A stretch of 64,000 nt of DNA from Cellulomonas sp. Its GTDB lineage: Bacteria; Actinomycetota; Actinomycetes; Actinomycetales; Cellulomonadaceae. The stretch is from positions 1 to 64,000 of the forward strand of contig NZ_JADGMY010000029.1 of the NCBI RefSeq assembly GCF_015234515.1, in the 5' to 3' direction. The notes beneath the pieces were generated by a model. The model saw only the letters and a program-made list of their open reading frames with translations. It did no database searches and was not told where the DNA came from. This document shows positions 26,090 to 34,325 of this stretch, piece by piece (within the stretch, counting starts at the first letter, position 1; every line of letters starts with the position of its first letter). A program made the translations under genes and the position numbers.

Positions 26090-29000
26090 GCACCGGCTCC
26101 CGGGGCGCGTCGTGCACGAGGCCCGCGCGGACTGGCCACCGCGGTACGCCGAGCTGCACGCGCACTCGGCCTTCAGCTTCCTCGACGGGGCCAGCCAGCC
26201 CGAGGAGCTCGCCGCCGAGGCCGCCCGGCTGGGGCAGAGCGCGCTCGCGCTGACCGACCACGACGGGCTGTACGGGGTCGTGCGGTTCGCGCAGGCCGCA
26301 CGCGCCGTCGGGCTGCCCACCGTGTTCGGCGCCGAGCTGCACCTGCCGGCACCCGACCCGCGCCGCCACCCGCGCGAGCAGCGGCCGACACCCGGACCGC
26401 CGGTCCTCGACGCGCCCACGGGCGTGCCGGACCCGCGCGCGAGCCACCTGCTGGTGCTCGCGCGTGGGCCGGACGGGTACCGGGCGCTGTCGCGGGCGAT
26501 CGCCGAGGGGCACCTGCGGACCGGGCGCAAGGGCGCCGCGGAGTACCACCTGGAGGAGCTGGCGGAGGCCGCCGCAGGGCAGTGGCTGGTGCTGACCGGG
26601 TGCCGCAAGGGTGCCGTGCGGCGGGCCCTGGCCGGGGGCGACCCGTCGGGGGTCCTCGGTGTCGCGCGCGGCGGGCTCGAGGCGGCGCGCACCGAGCTGG
26701 ACCGGCTCGTCGCGCTGTTCGGCCGCGACAACGTCGCCGTCGAGACCACGATGCACGGTGACGCGTACGACACCGACCGCGCCGACGCGCTGGCCACGCT
26801 CGCCGCCGAGGCCCGCCTGCCGCTGGTGGCGACCGGCAACGTGCACTACGCCACCGAGCGGGACGCGGACCTCGCCCAGGCGCTCGCGGCCGTGCGCTCG
26901 CGGTCCTCGCTCGACGACCTCGACGGGTGGCTGCCCGGAGCGCCCGTGGCGCACCTGCGCTCGGCCACCGAGATGCTCTACCTGCACCGCCGTCACCCGA
27001 GCGCGGTGACCACGGCGGCGGACCTGGCCGCCGAGTGCGCGTTCGACCTGTCGCTCGTCGCCCCGAGCCTGCCGCCGTACCCGGTGCCGGACGGGCACAC
27101 CGAGGCGACGTGGCTGCGTGAGCTGGTGCGCCGCGGCGCGCTCGAGCTGTACGGGCCGCCGGAGGTCGAGCGTGTGCCCGGTGCGTACGCACAGCTCGCT
27201 CACGAGCTGCGCGTCATCGAGGACCTGGGCTTCTGCGGGTACTTCCTCGTGGTCTACGAGCTGGTCGACTTCTGCCGCCGCAACGGGATCATGGCGCAGG
27301 GGCGCGGGTCGGCGGCCAACTCGGCGGTCTGCTTCGTGCTGCGTGTCACTGCCGTCGACCCCGTGAAGCACGGGCTGCTGTTCGAGCGGTTCCTCGCCCC
27401 GGAGCGCGACGGCCCCCCTGACATCGACGTCGACATCGAGTCCGCGCGCCGCGAGGAGGTCATCCAGCACGTCTACGCCATGCACGGGCGCACGCACGCC
27501 GCGCAGGTCGCCAACGTCATCTCGTACCGGCCGCGCTCGGCGGTGCGCGACGCGGCCCGGGCGCTGGGGTACGACGCGGGGCAGCAGGACGCGTGGAGCT
27601 CGTCGATCGAGCGGTGGGGGAGCCTGCGCGGGCAGGAGAAGCCGAGCCCGTGGTGGACGCTGACGCGGTCGGGGCCGGTGGCGCCGGAGACGCCGGGCCG
27701 TCCGACGGCCGACAACCACGACGTCGTCCCGGCACACCTGCCGCCGTCCGCGGTGGACACCGAGGACATCCCCGAGCACGTCATCGACCTGGCCGAGCGG
27801 TTCCTGCGCCTGCCGCGGCACCTGGGCATCCACTCCGGCGGCATGGTGATGTGCGACCGGCCCGTCATCGAGGTGTGCCCCGTGGAGTGGGCGCGCATGG
27901 AGGGGCGCACGGTCCTGCAGTGGGACAAGGAGGACTGCGCCGACGCCGGGCTCGTGAAGTTCGACCTGCTCGGCCTGGGCATGCTCACGGCGCTGCGGCT
28001 CGCGTTCACCGAGGTGCAGAAGCACGAGGGCGTGACGCTGGACCTGCACGGGCTGCCGCACGAGGACCCGGCGGTCTACGAGCTGCTGTCGGCCGCTGAC
28101 ACCGTGGGCGTGTTCCAGGTGGAGTCCCGCGCGCAGATGGGGACGCTGCCGCGGCTGCGGCCGCAGAAGTTTTACGACATCGTCGTCGAGGTCGCGCTGA
28201 TCCGGCCCGGGCCCATCCAGGGCGGGTCCGTGCACCCGTACATCGAGCGTGCTCAGGGCAGGCAGCCGGTCACGTACCTGCACCCGACGCTGGAGAAGTC
28301 GCTGAGCAAGACCCTCGGCGTGCCGCTGTTCCAGGAGCAGCTCATGCAGATGGCCATCGACGTCGCGGACTTCACTCCCGCCGAGGCCGACCAGCTGCGC
28401 CGGGCGATGGGCTCGAAGCGGTCGATGGAGCGCATGGAGGCGATCCGCGCGCGGCTCATGGACGGCATGGCCGCCAAGGGCATCGGGCCGAAGGTGCGCG
28501 AGGAGATCTTCGACAAGCTCAAGGCGTTCGCGGACTTCGGCTTCCCCGAGTCGCACGCGTACTCGTTCGCGTTCCTCGTGTACGCGAGCTCGTGGCTCAA
28601 GGTGCACCACCCCGCCGCGTTCTACGCCGGCCTGCTCGCCGCGCAGCCGATGGGTTTCTACTCGCCGCAGTCCCTGGCCGCGGATGCCCGCCGGCACGGC
28701 ATCGAGGTGCTGCGTCCCGACGTGCAGGCGTCCGACGTGCTGGCCGTCGTCGAGCGCGTCGGTCCCACCCCACCCGGCGGCGAGCCGCGCCTGGTGCCGC
28801 AGCCCAGCGGCACCGGGCCGACCCGACCCGTGGGGGTGCGCACCGGGGAGGGGTCGGTGCGCTCCCTCGCGGTGCGGCAGGGGCTGACGCAGGTGCGGGC
28901 CGTCGGGGAGGACGTGGCGCGTGCCCTCGTCGACGAGCGCACCGCGCACGGTCCGTTCACCGACCTGCAGGACATGGTGCGCCGGGTGCGCCTGACGACC

Positions 29001-29567
29001 CCGCAGCTCGAGGCCCTCGCGACCGCCGGTGCCCTGGACTCGCTGGGCGTCGACCGGCGCGCCGGGCTGTGGGCGGCCGGTGCCCTCGCGCAGGAGGGGC
29101 CGGACACCCTGCCGGGCGTCGCCGTCGGGGTGAAGGCGCCGACGCTGCCGGGGCTGTCGGACGTCGAGGTCGCGACCGCCGACGTGTGGGCCACCGGGGT
29201 GTCCGTCGACTCCTACCCGACGCAGTTCGTCCGTGAGGGCCTCGACGCCGCCGGGGTGCTGCGCGTCGAGCAGGCGTTCCGCACCGAGGAGGGCCGCCGC
29301 ATCGCCGTCGCGGGCGTCGTCACCCACCGCCAGCGCCCGGGCACGGCCGGGGGAGTGACCTTCCTGTCGCTGGAGGACGAGACGGGCCTGCTCAACATCG
29401 TGTGCTCGGCCGGGCTGTGGCAGAGGTTCCGGCGGACGGCCCGGACGGCGAAGGCGATGGTCGTGCGCGGGCGGCTGGAGAAGGCAGACGGGGCGACCAA
29501 CCTCGTCGCGGAGCACCTGAGCCCGTTGTCGCTGAAGATCCGCAGCACGTCGCGGGACTTCCAGTAG
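26082..29567 (+). CDS. dnaE2: Error-prone DNA polymerase III alpha subunit DnaE2
   Basis: A 1161-residue C-family polymerase. The N-terminal PHP domain starts YAELHAHSAFSFLDGAS and includes ALTDHDGLYG. The palm catalytic acids lie in PPDIDVDIES (D447, D449, D451). The tandem HhH is around 905-975 and an OB fold (VAGVVTHRQRP...LSLEDETG) ends the protein. The length and the missing long C-terminal tail fit DnaE2 rather than the replicative DnaE1. ATG 26082 overlaps the end of imuB by 8 bases. The enzyme carries out SOS-induced mutagenic bypass together with ImuA' and ImuB. Confidence 0.95.
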   Translation: MTEHRLPGRVVHEARADWPPRYAELHAHSAFSFLDGASQPEELAAEAARLGQSALALTDHDGLYGVVRFAQAARAVGLPTVFGAELHLPAPDPRRHPREQRPTPGPPVLDAPTGVPDPRASHLLVLARGPDGYRALSRAIAEGHLRTGRKGAAEYHLEELAEAAAGQWLVLTGCRKGAVRRALAGGDPSGVLGVARGGLEAARTELDRLVALFGRDNVAVETTMHGDAYDTDRADALATLAAEARLPLVATGNVHYATERDADLAQALAAVRSRSSLDDLDGWLPGAPVAHLRSATEMLYLHRRHPSAVTTAADLAAECAFDLSLVAPSLPPYPVPDGHTEATWLRELVRRGALELYGPPEVERVPGAYAQLAHELRVIEDLGFCGYFLVVYELVDFCRRNGIMAQGRGSAANSAVCFVLRVTAVDPVKHGLLFERFLAPERDGPPDIDVDIESARREEVIQHVYAMHGRTHAAQVANVISYRPRSAVRDAARALGYDAGQQDAWSSSIERWGSLRGQEKPSPWWTLTRSGPVAPETPGRPTADNHDVVPAHLPPSAVDTEDIPEHVIDLAERFLRLPRHLGIHSGGMVMCDRPVIEVCPVEWARMEGRTVLQWDKEDCADAGLVKFDLLGLGMLTALRLAFTEVQKHEGVTLDLHGLPHEDPAVYELLSAADTVGVFQVESRAQMGTLPRLRPQKFYDIVVEVALIRPGPIQGGSVHPYIERAQGRQPVTYLHPTLEKSLSKTLGVPLFQEQLMQMAIDVADFTPAEADQLRRAMGSKRSMERMEAIRARLMDGMAAKGIGPKVREEIFDKLKAFADFGFPESHAYSFAFLVYASSWLKVHHPAAFYAGLLAAQPMGFYSPQSLAADARRHGIEVLRPDVQASDVLAVVERVGPTPPGGEPRLVPQPSGTGPTRPVGVRTGEGSVRSLAVRQGLTQVRAVGEDVARALVDERTAHGPFTDLQDMVRRVRLTTPQLEALATAGALDSLGVDRRAGLWAAGALAQEGPDTLPGVAVGVKAPTLPGLSDVEVATADVWATGVSVDSYPTQFVREGLDAAGVLRVEQAFRTEEGRRIAVAGVVTHRQRPGTAGGVTFLSLEDETGLLNIVCSAGLWQRFRRTARTAKAMVVRGRLEKADGATNLVAEHLSPLSLKIRSTSRDFQ

Positions 29568-29587
29568 GTGTGCCTGTCGGTATCGCG

Positions 29588-29914
29588 TCAGCCAGCCAGC
29601 CGGGACGACACCAGACGGTTGAGCGAGACGCCCTGCTCGGCCGCCTCCGTCGCGAGCCGACGGTGGACCTCGGGCGGGATGCGCACCTGGAACCGTCCGG
29701 AGTACACGCGGTCCGCCAGCGGCAACGGTGGGGCCTCCCCGTTCTCGGCCATGTCGTCGAGGACGTCCCGGAGGAGTGCCTCGATGCCCGACAGCGCCGC
29801 GGCGCGGTCGGTGTCGATCCACGAGAGTGAGGGGAACTCGGCGACGGTCGACACGTAGGCCTCGTCCTCGGCGGACCACGTGATCCGGTACGTGTAGTGG
29901 TCGGCGCTCGTCAT
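29588..29914 (-). CDS. hicB: HicB family antitoxin
   Basis: A 108-residue antitoxin: an N-terminal partially degraded RNase H-like HicB fold (YRITWSAEDEAYVSTVAEFPSL) and a C-terminal ribbon-helix-helix DNA-binding part (RFQVRIPPEVHRRLATEAAE...LNRLVSSRLAG). It neutralises HicA and usually represses its own operon. The start overlaps the hicA stop by 4 bases (ATGA), giving the gene order hicA-hicB. It is convergent with dnaE2, 20 bases away. Confidence 0.88.
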   Translation of the reverse strand: MTSADHYTYRITWSAEDEAYVSTVAEFPSLSWIDTDRAAALSGIEALLRDVLDDMAENGEAPPLPLADRVYSGRFQVRIPPEVHRRLATEAAEQGVSLNRLVSSRLAG

Positions 29915-30162
29915 CGTTCCTCCTGCTCCACCTTCTCGATCGCGGCCAGCACCTGCCGGACCTGGTACGGCTTCGCCGAGCCGTGGTCGTCCTGGATGTT
30001 CACCCGAGGGTCGCCCGGCCACGGAGTCCTGAAGACCTGGTGCGACGACCCACGCTGACGCGGTTCGCCGAAGTAGTGCCGACAGACCCGCTCGAGGTCC
30101 GAGAAGCGCACACCCTTGGGCGAGCGACGCATCTCCGCGACGAGTCGTTCGATCGACGGCAT
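29911..30162 (-). CDS. hicA: HicA family mRNA interferase toxin
   Basis: An 83-residue double-stranded-RNA-binding-fold toxin. The catalytic His is H41 in GSSHQVF, and the family's NIQDDHG and KPYQVRQVLAAI stretches follow. HicA toxins cleave mRNAs until bound by HicB, encoded by the overlapping downstream gene. All key residues look intact. A near-palindrome TGTCA-TTAT-TGGCA (30172-30185), just upstream of the ATG, is a possible HicB operator. Confidence 0.88.
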   Translation of the reverse strand: MPSIERLVAEMRRSPKGVRFSDLERVCRHYFGEPRQRGSSHQVFRTPWPGDPRVNIQDDHGSAKPYQVRQVLAAIEKVEQEER

Positions 30163-30313
30163 GGCTCATGGTGTCATTATTGGCACTGGAAGTCACATGG
30201 CCGACGGCCCTCGCATGCCGCGCGTGGTGTGGACGAAGAGGTAACACCGCATTGGCCTTGGCGGGAGCGGTGTGGCTGAGCGTCTGCGCCTCCCGCCGCG
30301 GCGGGGTGACGGC

Positions 30314-30319
30314 TAGCCT
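30314..30319 (+). promoter_or_regulatory. -10 element for leaderless mntA
   Basis: TAGCCT ends 6 nt before ATG 30326. Confidence 0.5.
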
Positions 30320-30325
30320 GTCTCC

Positions 30326-30622
30326 ATGATCCACGTCGACGAGCGTCAGTACCGCGCGCTGGTCGAGCTGTGCGCGCGATACGGGTTCGCCAGGCTCGAG
30401 GTCTTTGGGTCGGTCGCGCGTGGCGAGGAGCGTACGGACTCCGACATCGACGTGCTCTACGACCTGCTCCCCGGGCGGCACATGACCTGGGAGGTCATCG
30501 ACGCCGCCGAGGAGATGTCCCAGATCCTCGGGCGTCCGGTGGACCTCGTCTCCCGCAGAGCGGTACATCCGCTGCTGCGTGAGCGCATCGAGACGGAGGC
30601 CCGGGCGCTCTATGCGGCCTGA
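30326..30622 (+). CDS. mntA: MNT-domain nucleotidyltransferase antitoxin (MntA)
   Basis: A 98-residue minimal nucleotidyltransferase. The active site is the GS-x10-DxD motif, G28-S29 and D40/D42 in FGSVARG...DSDIDV. In the MntA-HepT system the antitoxin adds AMP to a Tyr of the HEPN toxin to silence it. The toxin gene overlaps by 11 bases downstream, as in characterised pairs. A -10 box 6 nt upstream suggests a leaderless mRNA. Confidence 0.9.
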   Translation: MIHVDERQYRALVELCARYGFARLEVFGSVARGEERTDSDIDVLYDLLPGRHMTWEVIDAAEEMSQILGRPVDLVSRRAVHPLLRERIETEARALYAA

Positions 30623-30950
30623 CCTGCTGTTCGTCGTCGAGATGATCGATGCGGCCACGCGGATCGCCGAGCTCACCGCGGGTCTCGACGCGGAGGCCGT
30701 CGACCGGGACACCACCGTGCGCGAGGCTCTGCTCTGGAACTTCACCGTTCTCGGGGAGGCAGCGAACCAGGTGTCGCAGGAGACGCGGTCGCAGCACCCG
30801 GAGCTTCCGTGGCGTCGAGCCGCCGGACTGCGCAACAGGATCGTCCACGGCTACTGGTCAGCCGACATCGACGTCCTCGTGACCACGGCGCACGACGTGG
30901 TGCCTGGGCTTCTCGTCCAGCTGCGCCAGGTCCGCGACGCTCTCTCCTAG
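30612..30950 (+). CDS. hepT: HEPN-domain RNase toxin (HepT)
   Basis: A 112-residue HEPN protein with the RNase motif R-x4-H-x-Y: R74, H79 and Y81 in RNRIVHGYW. H79 and R74 form the active site of the dimer, and Y81 is the residue expected to be AMPylated by MntA. Everything needed for a working toxin-antitoxin pair is present. ATG 30612 overlaps mntA, whereas an ORF start at 30579 would overlap further and is not family-like. Confidence 0.9.
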   Translation: MRPDLLFVVEMIDAATRIAELTAGLDAEAVDRDTTVREALLWNFTVLGEAANQVSQETRSQHPELPWRRAAGLRNRIVHGYWSADIDVLVTTAHDVVPGLLVQLRQVRDALS

Positions 30951-30965
30951 CGTCACCGACGCGCC

Positions 30966-30981
30966 CCACCCCACTGGGTGG
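30966..30981. terminator. Small hairpin between convergent hepT and fic remnant
   Basis: A 6-bp GC stem with a 4-base loop (CCACCC/GGGTGG) between two converging transcription units. Weak but well placed. Confidence 0.3.
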
Positions 30982-31027
30982 ATCAACAACTGGTCGCCTT
31001 GCCCGGGCAGGTGGAGGGTGAGGAGGG

Positions 31028-31659
31028 CTACCCGCCGATGGGTCGGCTCAGGACGATGGTCGCCAGTTCGGTCGGATCGCGATGCTGGTCGTAGCGCCGC
31101 AACGCCTCGATGTACCGCTCCTTGTCGACGTCCCAGTCGTAGACTGCCGGTGGTTCATCGGCACCTTGGGCGGCGAGAAGTGTGAGGTCCGCCAGCAGGC
31201 GGGTCGAGCGACCGTTTCCGTCCGCGAAGGGGTGGATCCGGACCGTCTCCGCGTGGACAGCGATCCCTAGGTGATGGGCGATCCAGTCCGAGGTGTGCTG
31301 CCACCGGTACAGGATCCCGTCGAGCGAACCTCGCAGGTCCATGGCGATCTGTTCCGGGGCGACACCAAGGTTGAGCTCGTGTCGCCGAAGCCTGCCGCCC
31401 CACGTCCAGATGTCTCCGTAGAGCCGGGCGTGCACGTCCCGAAGGAATGATCAGTGACCACGTCCGCCACACCGACCGTCCCGGCGAGGACAGTGCCGAC
31501 AAGGTCCTCGGCGACGGATGTCTGGACCGCTTGTTCGAGGTCGTAGACGTCGGCCTTGGTCGGGGGGTCGGGCAGCGCGTCACGAGCGTCCGGGAGGAGG
31601 GCCGCAAGCTCGTCCCAGTCGAGAGGCGTCTCGCCGTAGCCGGGTTCGAGCGGTGTCAC
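31028..31659 (-). pseudogene. Fic-family AMP-transferase toxin, frameshifted
   Basis: A Fic protein of about 210 residues split over two frames. The first part starts at GTG 31659 (overlapping the antitoxin stop) and reads TPLEPGYGETPLDWDELAAL up to TVGVADVVTD. The second part resumes as SFLRDVHARLYGDIWTWGG and runs to 31028. The junction is at about 31450 and is explained by loss of one base. The second part holds an intact Fic motif, HPFADGNGRSTR. Fic enzymes transfer AMP from ATP to protein hydroxyls, often on topoisomerases. Without a frameshift-correcting event neither fragment should fold. Sequencing error is the main alternative. Confidence 0.8.
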
Positions 31660-31814
31660 GAAGAGCGGCGGGTGCGCGCGGCGACGAACTTCTCGACCTT
31701 CGGGGAGCGCACGAACTCCTTCGGGACGACTCGGCCTTCGAGCTTGGCGGAGACTCGGGTGGAACGCTCGGCGGAACGCTTGACCGCGTTCTTGTCGACG
31801 ACTCGACGCTCCAT
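31656..31814 (-). CDS. VbhA-like small Fic antitoxin
   Basis: A 52-residue protein immediately upstream of, and overlapping, the Fic reading frame. It contains the class I Fic-inhibition motif (S/T)xxxE(G/N): S22-A-K-L-E26-G27. In VbhA-VbhT the Glu of this motif blocks ATP gamma-phosphate binding in the toxin. GGAGGAGG is well placed before ATG 31814, and a TAACAT -10 lies upstream. Its reading frame is intact although the toxin's is broken. Identification rests on the motif, size and gene order, not on overall similarity. Confidence 0.68.
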   Translation of the reverse strand: MERRVVDKNAVKRSAERSTRVSAKLEGRVVPKEFVRSPKVEKFVAARTRRSS

Positions 31815-32141
31815 GTCCGCCTCCTCCGTGTGCCAGGGATGCCATGTTAGGCAGCCATCGCCGATGCCGGCCCGGCACGGCGCGATGAGCGAGCGCGTCG
31901 AGAGGCTGGACCGGCAACCAGTGGCATTGGCCGCACCAGTCGCTCCCGGCCTGTGGGTCAGCGCGGGCGTGGCGCGGAAGTGGTCGCATCGGTGCGGTGC
32001 GGAGCCCGTATCCGGCCGGTCTGTGACCACTTGCTCGCTCGAAGGGTCGGGTGCACCTGGGCCCGGGCGGGTCGGCGGCCGGTCGTCGGCGACAGGGTTC
32101 GGCGCAGCGCGCCGGCACAGATGGCTACGCGGCCCGGAACC
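31815..32141. other. Intergenic stretch without a recognisable gene
   Basis: Apart from the antitoxin promoter near 31844, these 327 bases hold no ORF I would call real. Open frames on both strands are low-complexity Arg/Pro/Ala translations. An 8-bp inverted repeat (AAGTGGTC near 31979, GACCACTT near 32023) is present. The stretch probably contains decayed coding DNA. Confidence 0.5.
31844..31849 (-). promoter_or_regulatory. -10 element for antitoxin-fic operon
   Basis: TAACAT on the minus strand, 30 bases from ATG 31814, with a strong ribosome-binding site between them. No -35 match is seen. Confidence 0.4.
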
Positions 32142-32550
32142 TCACAGCACGCGCAGCGCGTCCACGTCGTCACGTTCACGCCGCGCCAGCGTGCATGACC
32201 GCGACGTCCCCGTGCCGGCGTCGCGCGGCGGCCAGCAGCACGTTCACTGCGACCGCGAGGGTCGCGGCGGGTGCGCGTACGTCGCTGTCGAGGTTGAGTG
32301 CGAGGTCCTCGGTGTGCACGGCCAGCTCGACGCACCGCGTCCGCAGGTACTCGTCGAGCAGCAGTGTGCGGCCCTGGTGGCGCACGGTCATGCGGCGGTC
32401 GGCGGGCTCCTGCGGGATCCGGGCGCGCACACCGGTGTTGAGAGTCGACCTCGGGTCGGTCGTGCCCGACAGGTCCGCGTAGTACCCCGGCGCGTCGACG
32501 AGGTCGGCGTGTATGCCCGGGTGCGACACGCACGGGGAACCGTCCATCCG
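32142..32550 (-). pseudogene. Decayed mycothiol-dependent maleylpyruvate isomerase-like gene
   Basis: The minus strand reads GVRARIPQEP, then LLLDEYLRTRCVELAVHTEDLALNL and AVNVLLAAARRRHGDVAVM, which is the four-helix DinB-like domain of the MDMPI family, with its VHTxDLA motif. The natural ending ARRERDDVDALRVL is found in another frame, after what looks like a 2-base deletion near 32190. The N-terminal half, including the usual CPGW-type start, cannot be found in one frame. The gene is therefore truncated and frameshifted, probably without function. The left boundary is the shifted stop; the right one is approximate. Confidence 0.5.
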
Positions 32551-32667
32551 GCGAGGACGTGGCACCGCCCGTGGACCACGCGACGACGTGGGCTCGGACC
32601 TCGCCGAGACGCTCCCGCGTCTCCTCGGTAGGGTCGGGCGCCCTGACGAGCGAAGGAGGCAGGCATC

Positions 32668-33036
32668 ATGCTCGACGAGCTGCTCGACCTCGAGCACCGC
32701 GGATGGGCGTCCCTCTGCGACAGCACCGGCGCCGACTACTACGGGCGCATCATGACCACCGACGGGGTCATGGTCCTGGCGCACGGCCAGGTGCTCGACC
32801 GGCAGGAGGTCATCGTGTCCCTGGACGCGGCACCTCCGTGGCGGACCTACGACATCAGCGACGAGCGGCTCGTCGTCCTCGGGGACGACGACGCGGTCCT
32901 GGTCTACACCGGCCGCGGGTACCGTGACGGGGACGAGCCCGAGTTCACCGCGCTCATGTCCAGCGTCTACACCCGGCGCGACGGCGCCTGGCGGCTCGCG
33001 CTCTACCAGCAGACGCCGGTGCCCGGACGGCCGTGA
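32668..33036 (+). CDS. SnoaL/DUF4440-like (NTF2-fold) protein
   Basis: A 122-residue cone-shaped NTF2-like protein: an N-terminal helix (LDELLDLEHRGWASLCDS), then strands with MVLAHGQVLDRQEVI and a final RRDGAWRLALYQQTP, which is the DUF4440 pattern. No catalytic residues can be assigned. AAGGAGG at 32653-32659 precedes ATG 32668. It stands alone between two gene remnants in the accessory region and its role is unknown. Confidence 0.82.
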   Translation: MLDELLDLEHRGWASLCDSTGADYYGRIMTTDGVMVLAHGQVLDRQEVIVSLDAAPPWRTYDISDERLVVLGDDDAVLVYTGRGYRDGDEPEFTALMSSVYTRRDGAWRLALYQQTPVPGRP

Positions 33037-33109
33037 GGTACTGACGGTCGACCCGCACCGCCTCGCCTGACCGGGTCCCCGGCGATGCCCCGACGTCGGT
33101 GCTCTCGCC

Positions 33110-34180
33110 TCACCTGTCCCCGCGGCGCCCTACGCTGCGCACCGGGCTCCACGTCGCGCTGCGACCGACGCCGTCCACCTGGACCAGCCCTTCGGCCTTG
33201 AGCTCGCCGAGGACGAGCCGGATGGTCTGGTCGGAGACGCCGGGCAGTGCCGCGCGCGCGTCGCGCATCCGGAAGGCCGGTCCGGCGTGCCGCAGCACGT
33301 ACGTCCGGACGCGCTCCTGCTTGGTCCTCCCGCTGCGCGCGGTCGCGACGAGCGTCGCGAGCTGCGTCGAGCAGTCGGCCAGCGCGCCGACGAAGCAGCC
33401 GAGCCACGGCCAGGGGTCGTGCCGGCCGTCGTGCCAGTCCGAGGTCGAGTCGAGCAGGGCCGCGGAGTAGGCCTCGGCGGACCGCGCGAGGGTCTCGTCG
33501 AGCGACACGTACCGCGCGACGTCGTACCCCGCGTCGTGCAGCAGCGCGGGCGTCAGGGCACGAGCCACCCGGCCGTTGGCGACGGTGAAGGGGTGGATCG
33601 CCAGGAGGTCGAGCACGAACAGGCCGGTGAGCAGGACGGGGTGATGGCGTCCCGCGTCGAGCGCCCCGCGGTACCGGGCGATGAGCTCGTCGAGGTGCTC
33701 CGCGACGTCCGCGACGGGCACCGGGGTGAACCGCTTGACCCGGGTGGTGCGCGGGTCGCCCGCCATGACGACGCCCTCGACCCGTCGCAGCCGCCCGCCG
33801 GGCGTCGGGGTGCGCGCGTGCAGCAGGCGGTGCACGTCGAGCACGAGGTCGACGTCCAGTGTCCGCTCCCGGTCGCGGGCCAGGAGGTCGAACGCGTCGC
33901 GGCAGCCGGCCAGCGCCTGCTCGTCCCGGCCGTGCAGTCGTCCGGCGTCGTCGGCGACGACCTTCGCCGCCCGCCGACGCTCGACGACGATCCCGTCGAG
34001 CGCGGCCGACGCCTCGGCGCTCGCGGTGCGTGCGCGCTCGGCCAGGCTCGACAGCAGGGCGGGGAGCAGGTCGGGGACGAGCTCGGTGGTGCCGCGGACG
34101 GCGTCGACGGTCCGCAGGTCCATCACCACCGTCGACGGGACGGCGCCGACGAGCCCGTCGAGATCCTCGAACGACTTCAC
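33110..34180 (-). CDS. Fic family protein with altered active-site motif
   Basis: A 356-residue protein: an N-terminal helical part (about 1-95), a Fic domain (about 100-260) and a C-terminal winged helix (RTYVLRHAGPAFRMRDARAAL...VSDQTIRLVLGELKAEGLV). The Fic motif, normally HxFx(D/E)GNGRxxR, reads HPFTVANGRVAR starting at His196: the acidic metal ligand is Val and the first Gly is Ala. The catalytic His and both Arg remain. Loss of the magnesium ligand suggests either no AMP transfer or a different chemistry. GTG 34180 begins the conserved region; no strong ribosome-binding site is seen. Confidence 0.85.
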   Translation of the reverse strand: MKSFEDLDGLVGAVPSTVVMDLRTVDAVRGTTELVPDLLPALLSSLAERARTASAEASAALDGIVVERRRAAKVVADDAGRLHGRDEQALAGCRDAFDLLARDRERTLDVDLVLDVHRLLHARTPTPGGRLRRVEGVVMAGDPRTTRVKRFTPVPVADVAEHLDELIARYRGALDAGRHHPVLLTGLFVLDLLAIHPFTVANGRVARALTPALLHDAGYDVARYVSLDETLARSAEAYSAALLDSTSDWHDGRHDPWPWLGCFVGALADCSTQLATLVATARSGRTKQERVRTYVLRHAGPAFRMRDARAALPGVSDQTIRLVLGELKAEGLVQVDGVGRSATWSPVRSVGRRGDR

Positions 34181-34325
34181 GCTGTCACCGCTGCTCCGCC
34201 AATCATCATCAGATACGCCCTGGATTGGGGAGTTTAACGCGCAGATAGCAAGTTCGCGTCGTGGAGCGGCCACACGTGGTCGCCGGGCGCGACCCGCCCC
34301 ACCGCGGGGCGCGCCCGGCCGTACG

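Noticed and set aside
26043..29879. A 1278-codon open frame on the minus strand opposite dnaE2
   Set aside because: The sense strand encodes an unmistakable DnaE2; the antisense product is low-complexity and reads through into hicB.
31440..31460. Programmed -1 frameshift in the Fic gene
   Set aside because: No slippery heptamer or downstream structure is evident, so a mutation or sequencing error is simpler.
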